Assembly (NCBI GenBank): GCA_003158505.1
Contig: PMJK01000083.1
Location: 28,261-39,472 of the forward strand
Origin: Holophagaceae bacterium
GTDB lineage: Bacteria; Acidobacteriota; Holophagae; Holophagales; Holophagaceae
Direction of reading: 5' to 3'
DNA length: 11,212 bases
Positions 6,200 through 11,212 of this stretch are shown here, in pieces. The notes under the pieces were generated by a model that had not been told where the DNA came from, did not search any database, and saw nothing but the letters and a program-made list of their open reading frames with translations. A program made the position numbers and the translations under genes. The stretch's first letter is position 1, and every line of letters starts with the position of its first letter.

Positions 6200-6697
6200 A
6201 TGGCCCAGATCACCCTCAAAGGCAATCCCATCCATACCTCCGGCGACCTGCCGAAGATCGGCGCAGCCGCTCCGGCCTACACCCTGGTCCGCACCGACCT
6301 TTCCGAGATCTCGGGCAAGGACCTCGCCGGTCAGCGCGTGGTGCTGAACATCTTCCCCAGCCTGGACACGCCCACCTGCGCGGCCAGTGTTCGCAAGTTC
6401 AACGCCCGGGCCAACGAGAAGCCCAACACGACGATCCTGTGTGTGAGCGCCGATCTGCCCTTCGCCCAGAAGCGGTTCTGCGGTGCCGAGGGCCTGGACA
6501 ACGTCGTCCCCGCCTCCACCTTCCGGAACGCGGACTTCGGCAAGGCCTTTGGCGTGGCCCTCGTGGACGGCCCCTTGAAGGGCCTCCTGGCCCGGGCCGT
6601 GGTGGTCGTGGATGGATCGGGCAAGGTGATCCACACCGAGCTGGTCCCCGAGATCGCCCAGGAGCCCGATTACAATGCCGCGCTGGCGGTGCTATAA
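6200..6697 (+). CDS. tpx: Thiol peroxidase (atypical 2-Cys peroxiredoxin, Tpx)
   Basis: A 165-residue protein, close to the 168 residues of E. coli Tpx. It reduces hydrogen peroxide and, preferentially in known members, alkyl hydroperoxides, and is recycled by thioredoxin. The peroxidatic cysteine is C60 in FPSLDTPTCAAS, with the conserved Pro-x-x-x-Thr-x-x-Cys context (P53, T57, C60). The resolving cysteine is C94 in QKRFCGAEG, matching the Cys61/Cys95 pair of E. coli. A third cysteine, C81 in LCVSADLPFA, sits in a family-typical strand. The N-terminal ITLKGNPIHTSGDLPKIG is also typical of Tpx. AGGAG at 6189-6193 supports the ATG. No signal peptide is visible. It appears to be monocistronic, with a candidate promoter just upstream and a strong terminator downstream. 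Confidence 0.96.
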   Translation: MAQITLKGNPIHTSGDLPKIGAAAPAYTLVRTDLSEISGKDLAGQRVVLNIFPSLDTPTCAASVRKFNARANEKPNTTILCVSADLPFAQKRFCGAEGLDNVVPASTFRNADFGKAFGVALVDGPLKGLLARAVVVVDGSGKVIHTELVPEIAQEPDYNAALAVL

Positions 6698-6717
6698 GGC
6701 AGTCTTGAGTCTTGAGA

Positions 6718-6744
6718 GAGCGGCCCTGCGGGGCCGCTCGTTTC
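6718..6744 (+). terminator. Rho-independent terminator after tpx
   Basis: A perfect 9-base-pair GC-rich stem (GAGCGGCCC at 6718-6726, GGGCCGCTC at 6731-6739) closes a TGCG tetraloop and is followed by a short T-rich tail (GTTTCGT). It starts about 20 bases after the tpx stop. The T-tract is short, so termination may be incomplete. Confidence 0.8.
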
Positions 6745-6785
6745 GTACAAATGGGAACCATGAAGGATTGAGAAGAGGAAATGCT

Positions 6786-6826
6786 CAACACTGATGAACA
6801 CCGAGAACTGAATGATGAACACCGAT
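6786..6826 (-). repeat. Degenerate 10-bp tandem repeat array A (GAACACCGAT units on plus strand)
   Basis: Four roughly 10-base units on the plus strand: CAACACTGAT (6786-6795), GAACACCGAG (6796-6805), a degenerate unit of 11 bases, and GAACACCGAT (6817-6826). A 13-mer TGATGAACACCGA occurs at 6792-6804 and again at 6813-6825. Read on the minus strand the unit is ATCGGTGTTC, the same as in array B. The stretch is non-coding, between the tpx terminator and the MFS gene. Confidence 0.75.
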
Positions 6827-6963
6827 AAAGCAGACAACTTGTTTGTCCGCTCAGGAGGACCTGGCCGCGAGAAATAGGACGCCTTTGCGAAGGTTCTGTC
6901 ATGTTCACCGCAAGGGCCCGCCGGAAGTGATCCCGGGCTTTGAGAATGGACGCTCCAGTCTTG

Positions 6964-7003
6964 ATCAGTGTTCATCAGCTTTTATCGGTGTTCATCGGTG
7001 TTC
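6964..7003 (+). repeat. 10-bp tandem repeat array B (ATCGGTGTTC units)
   Basis: Four contiguous 10-base units: ATCAGTGTTC (6964-6973), ATCAGCTTTT (6974-6983), ATCGGTGTTC (6984-6993) and ATCGGTGTTC (6994-7003). Its TTTATCGGTGTTCATC at 6981-6996 is the perfect 16-base reverse complement of 6814-6829 in array A, so the two arrays face each other across about 150 bases. Confidence 0.8.
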
Positions 7004-7053
7004 CAGTTTTTCCCGTCGCACAAACGTGCTTACGCTGCGAACGTCCACTGCCC

Positions 7054-7093
7054 TTCTGTGTCCTCTGTGGGATTTCTGTGTCTTCTGTGTTCA
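7054..7093 (+). repeat. 10-bp periodic repeat array C (TTCTGTGTCY / TCTGTGKK units)
   Basis: TTCTGTGTCCTCTGTG (7054-7069) and TTCTGTGTCTTCTGTG (7074-7089) are identical at 15 of 16 positions and 20 bases apart. Each contains two TCTGTG cores about 10 bases apart, so the stretch divides into four 10-base units. The repeat differs in sequence from arrays A and B but shares their period. It ends about 26 bases before the MFS stop codon. Confidence 0.7.
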
Positions 7094-7119
7094 TGCTTTC
7101 CCTGGCGGCCTAGAACTGG

Positions 7120-8367
7120 CTATCCGATGCGATCCATCTTGCGCAGCTCGGGCACCTTCCAGGAAGTGAAGGCCACCACCAGCAAGGTCATGCATCCACC
7201 GAAGACCACGGAAGGCACCAGTCCCAGGAACCGGGCAGCCACGCCACTCTCGAAGGCGCCGATCTCGTTGCTGGAGCCGATGAACACCTGGTTCACCGAG
7301 GACACTCGCCCCAGCATGTGCGCGGGGGTCACCATCTGGAGCAGCGTGGAACGGAGCACCACGCTGACGTTGTCCACGGCGCCGCTGGCGGCCAGCAACA
7401 GGAGGCTCAGCAGGAAACTCCGGCTGAGGGCGAAGGCGATCATGGCCACACCGAAGGAGGCCACACAAATAAGCAGGGTCCGTCCCGCCCGTCGCATGGG
7501 CGGGAGGTGGGCCATGGTGATGCCCATGAACACGGATCCCACCGCAGGCGCGGCCCGCAGCAGACCGAGCCCCTGGGGGCCTGTGTTCAGGATGTCATTG
7601 GCGAAAACGGGCAGCACCGCTACAGCCCCGCCGAACATTACGGCGAACAGATCGAGGCTGATGGCGCCGAGGAGCAGTTTCTTCGAGAAAACGAAACGCA
7701 GTCCCTCGCCCAGGCTCTCGAAGATCGAACCTTCCCTGTGCTTGACTGGTTTTGGAACGTAGCGAATCGGCAACATCCCTGCGAATCCGGCCAGAAGCAG
7801 CAGCATCACGAGCGAGTGGGCCGCGACCGGTCCGCGCCAACCGTACACCAGGCCGCCTATGGCAGGGCCGATGACCATGCCACCGTGAAAGACGGAGACG
7901 CGCCAGGTGGAGCCGTTGGCGTAGAGTGCCTTCGGCAGCAGATCCGTGCCCAGGGCCACGTTGGCCGGACGGTAGAAGGCCCGCACGATCCCGGTGAGGA
8001 AGATGATGCCGTACATGGGCACCACGGCTTTGGCCATGGGGCCAGACATGGACCGCATGGTGAACAGCACCAGGAGGGCTGAACACGCTGCGAGACTCAA
8101 GGTGGACACCATGCAAAGGCGGAGACGATTCAGTCGGTCCGCCACATGGCCTCCGAAGAGTGCCACCGCCAGAAAAGGCAGGGCCTCGGAAAGCCCCACC
8201 AGGCCCAGGGCCAGTGGATCACCGGTGCGTCTATAGACCTGCCAACCCACTACCAACCCTTGCATCTGCAGGCCGAGGGTGACGAGCCCCATGGAGACGA
8301 TGAACCAGCGATAATCCGGGTTCCTGAGGACGGCGTAGGGATCATGCGCCCCGGAAGGCTCATCCAT
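7120..8367 (-). CDS. MFS exporter (MFS_3 / EntS-like family)
   Basis: A 415-residue inner-membrane protein with around ten to twelve hydrophobic segments. MFS motif A lies between the second and third segments (GGHVADRLNRLRL, about 72-84). A YRPANVALGTDLLP stretch and the C-terminal FIGSSNEIGAFESGVAAR (around 362-379) are characteristic of the MFS_3 group that includes the enterobactin exporter EntS. The group is proton-driven; the substrate here is unknown, though its place after a MacA-permease pair suggests small-molecule export. The ATG at 8367 is the first possible start after an in-frame TGA (8376-8374) belonging to a decayed permease tail. There is no good Shine-Dalgarno, only GAGTGA about ten bases upstream, which suggests translation once depended on coupling to the gene now lost. 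Confidence 0.9.
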   Translation of the reverse strand: MDEPSGAHDPYAVLRNPDYRWFIVSMGLVTLGLQMQGLVVGWQVYRRTGDPLALGLVGLSEALPFLAVALFGGHVADRLNRLRLCMVSTLSLAACSALLVLFTMRSMSGPMAKAVVPMYGIIFLTGIVRAFYRPANVALGTDLLPKALYANGSTWRVSVFHGGMVIGPAIGGLVYGWRGPVAAHSLVMLLLLAGFAGMLPIRYVPKPVKHREGSIFESLGEGLRFVFSKKLLLGAISLDLFAVMFGGAVAVLPVFANDILNTGPQGLGLLRAAPAVGSVFMGITMAHLPPMRRAGRTLLICVASFGVAMIAFALSRSFLLSLLLLAASGAVDNVSVVLRSTLLQMVTPAHMLGRVSSVNQVFIGSSNEIGAFESGVAARFLGLVPSVVFGGCMTLLVVAFTSWKVPELRKMDRIG

Positions 8368-8373
8368 AACAGA

Positions 8374-8451
8374 TCACTCGTACCGCAGCGCGTCGATCTC
8401 GCGACCGCCGGATCGCAAAGCGAGGCATCCGGCGAGGAGCGAATAAAGGAC
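8374..8451 (-). pseudogene. Remnant of a second MacB/FtsX-type permease (C-terminal tail)
   Basis: On the minus strand this interval reads VLYSLLAGCLALRSGG, then REIDALRYE and a stop. This resembles the end of the intact permease just upstream (VVAGFLPALKAA, then NLDVIDALRYE, stop). At the DNA level, 8374-8398 matches 8469-8493 at 23 of 25 bases, and both differences are silent (CGG/AGG Arg, TAC/TAT Tyr). The shared frame can be followed back about 25 codons with one short gap, then ends in the region just after the intact gene's stop. Its stop codon lies 6 bases before the MFS ATG and in the same frame. The likeliest reading is a tandem paralogous permease lost by deletion, leaving its tail; a small local duplication followed by drift is the alternative. 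Confidence 0.65.
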
Positions 8452-8468
8452 CGTGGAGGAGAAGCAAC

Positions 8469-9704
<1,236 letters not shown>

Positions 9705-9716
9705 GCTCCACCCCCG

Positions 9717-11212
9717 CTAGCGCTTCCCGCCGGGACTGCCGGCCGCAGGGGCCGGGGTGCCGCCGGCCTGCTTCGAGTTGTCCACACCGACCAGGACTTC
9801 CATCCCCTCCATGAGGCCTTCGCCGGTCAATTCCGTGAACTGGCCATCCGAGATGCCGGCCTTCACGACGAAGCCCTTGGGTTTCCCGTTCTCCAGCACC
9901 CAGATCCGGTCTTCACGCTTGGCGACCACGCCCCCCTTGGTCCCCGTGCCGCTCTGGGCGCCCCCTCCGGGACGCCCGCCCCCGAACATCATGGGCTGGC
10001 CCAGCCTGGCCCCGGTGGTTTTCTTCTCGTCCTTCATGAAGACGGCGGGATTGAAGCGGAGAGCCGCATTGGGCACGCGCAGCACATCGTAGTGCTTGGC
10101 CGTTTCGATGGTGACATTGGCGGTCATGCCGGATCGGAGGGCCAGGTTGCCCGTGAACCTGGGCCCAGGGATGGCGCTGGCGCCCCCGGGAATGCGGGCC
10201 AGATCCTTGGGATCCATGTTGGCCGTTTGGGGTAGGCCTGAGACTGGCTTTACTGGAGCATTCGCCGCCTGTCGCTCCTTGAACCGCTTCAGGAATGCCT
10301 CCTTGGTGACACCCGCGGGCAGGCGATCCTTCATCCGCTCCCAGGCCTTTTCCGGATCAGGTGCGGCCTCGCGACCGCCATCCTTGCGCGAGGCGTCAGC
10401 CGGAGCCCTGCCAACGGATCCCTTGCCGGCGGGTACCTTTGCATCGTCATCGGAGTCCAAGAGCGGCTCGTTGGGCACGATCATTTCCACGACGTAGGTC
10501 ACCACGTTGTTGTTGGTCACCGGCTCCTGGCGGACCAGGCTCACCCTGGCCGTGAACTGCTTGTCAGGCAAGCTGTCCACCGTGAACAGCGCCTTCTGCC
10601 CGACCTGCACGTCGTCGATGTCGGACTCACCAATGGAGACCTGAATCTTCATCTTCGACAGGTCCTGGGCGATCATGTAGAGGCTCGGGGTGCTGAAGCT
10701 GGCGGCCACGGTCTGCCCCACGTCCGCCAGCCGGGAGATGACGACGCCGTCCACCGGGGCGGTGATGCGGCAGTAGTCGAGGTTGGTCTTGGCGTGGTCC
10801 AGGGCGGCCTTGGCGGACGCGACGTTGCCTCTGGCATTCTTAAGGGCGGTGTCCTTGGTGTCGAGATCCTGGAGAGCCAGGAGATTCTCATCGAAAAGCC
10901 GCTTGCTGCGGTCGTAGTCCACCTTGGCGAAATCATAGGCGGCCTGGGCCCGATCCAGGCTGCCCTGGGCATCCTGGAGCTGGGACACCCACACGGTAGG
11001 ATCGATCTCGGCGACGAGCTGGCCCTTCTTCACGATGCTGTTGTAGTCCACATAGAGGGCCGTGATCACACCGGAAACCTGGGTGCCCACAGCCACCTGC
11101 ACCACCGGATTCACGACCCCAGTGGCGACGACACGCTGGGTGACGTTGGCCCGATCCAGCTTGGCCAGGCGCCATTTCACCTCGTCCTTGGGCCGGGTCC
11201 AGACATAGGCCG
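9717..11212 (-). CDS. MacA-type periplasmic adaptor (HlyD/RND membrane-fusion family), cut by right edge
   Basis: The frame is open to the right edge; an in-frame GTG at 11180 is probably internal, because upstream codons read YVWTRPKDE, as expected between an N-terminal membrane anchor and the adaptor core. Counting from that GTG: lipoyl half-motif VSGVITALYVDYNSIVKKGQ at 35-54; coiled-coil hairpin about 62-133; second half-motif ITAPVDGVVISRLADVGQTV at 139-158; beta-barrel about 178-240; then LRSGMTANVTIET (348-360) and VLRVPNAALRF (366-376). The pieces match MacA-like adaptors linking an FtsX-type permease to a TolC-like channel. Two features are unusual: an insertion of about 100 residues (241-345) and a Gly-rich loop (about 384-424), making it clearly longer than the usual roughly 370-400 residues. 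It ends 12 bases before the permease gene, so they form an operon. Confidence 0.9.
   Translation of the reverse strand, partial: AYVWTRPKDEVKWRLAKLDRANVTQRVVATGVVNPVVQVAVGTQVSGVITALYVDYNSIVKKGQLVAEIDPTVWVSQLQDAQGSLDRAQAAYDFAKVDYDRSKRLFDENLLALQDLDTKDTALKNARGNVASAKAALDHAKTNLDYCRITAPVDGVVISRLADVGQTVAASFSTPSLYMIAQDLSKMKIQVSIGESDIDDVQVGQKALFTVDSLPDKQFTARVSLVRQEPVTNNNVVTYVVEMIVPNEPLLDSDDDAKVPAGKGSVGRAPADASRKDGGREAAPDPEKAWERMKDRLPAGVTKEAFLKRFKERQAANAPVKPVSGLPQTANMDPKDLARIPGGASAIPGPRFTGNLALRSGMTANVTIETAKHYDVLRVPNAALRFNPAVFMKDEKKTTGARLGQPMMFGGGRPGGGAQSGTGTKGGVVAKREDRIWVLENGKPKGFVVKAGISDGQFTELTGEGLMEGMEVLVGVDNSKQAGGTPAPAAGSPGGKR

Larger units (their letters stand above)
6746..7119. other. Non-coding interval between tpx terminator and MFS gene
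   Basis: About 370 bases with no supportable gene. It holds arrays A (6786-6826) and B (6964-7003) facing each other, array C (7054-7093), and a repeat-free spacer at 6834-6963. Frames crossing it are repetitive Ser/Phe/Val-rich translations that follow the 10-base repeats and have no ribosome-binding sites. No transposase, terminal inverted repeats of a known insertion sequence or target-site duplication was recognised. The flanking genes converge on it, so it needs no promoter. Confidence 0.6.

Noticed and set aside
5585..6634. Minus-strand open frame of 349 codons opposite the roadblock and tpx genes
   Set aside because: It spans two well-supported plus-strand genes and their spacer, and its translation is low-complexity. 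GC-rich third positions explain the lack of stops.
6786..7003. CRISPR array
   Set aside because: The units are 10 bases and contiguous, without unique spacers of 25-40 bases, and no cas genes are present.

Overview
The window is GC-rich bacterial chromosome, densely coded on both strands. The best guess for the host is an Acidobacteriota member of the Holophagae (Geothrix/Holophaga type). This is an inference from the mix of a small tetraheme c-type cytochrome, a DUF4136 lipoprotein, a 'GPPF.TDDPEP'-type outer-membrane protein, roadblock/DUF4388 proteins and a MacA-FtsX efflux operon. No rRNA or other marker settles it. Several genes share a Shine-Dalgarno of GGAGG four bases before the start codon, which helped choose starts.

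Layout, left to right. (1) 1-452, minus: 5' part of a MocR/PdxR-type GntR regulator, cut by the left edge. (2) 626-2480, plus: a DUF4136 lipoprotein, then an outer-membrane beta-barrel protein and a DoxX membrane protein whose ribosome-binding site overlaps the stop codon before it. (3) 4258-2504, minus: a queuosine-precursor transporter (YhhQ family), a single-domain rhodanese and a periplasmic tetraheme cytochrome c. (4) 4259-4816: a long non-coding interval. (5) 4817-6101, plus: a two-gene unit encoding a DUF4388-roadblock fusion and a roadblock protein with a polyproline linker; no GTPase partner is present. (6) 6200-6697, plus: thiol peroxidase Tpx, followed by a clear terminator. (7) 6746-7119: a non-coding interval with 10-bp-periodic repeats in both orientations. 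(8) 11212-7120, minus: an efflux operon of MacA-type adaptor (cut by the right edge), MacB/FtsX-type permease without ATPase domain, the tail of a second decayed permease, and an MFS exporter.

The efflux operon would build a periplasm-spanning tripartite pump, but its ATPase and TolC-like channel are not here. The roadblock pair looks like a small-GTPase regulatory module working with a GTPase encoded elsewhere. The most notable sequence-level observations are the decayed permease tail just before the MFS start codon, the large insertion in MacA, the orphan roadblock pair, and the 10-bp repeats. I saw no CRISPR array, intact insertion sequence, RNA gene or defence system. Nothing here amounts to a clearly new system; the roadblock pair is the closest candidate.
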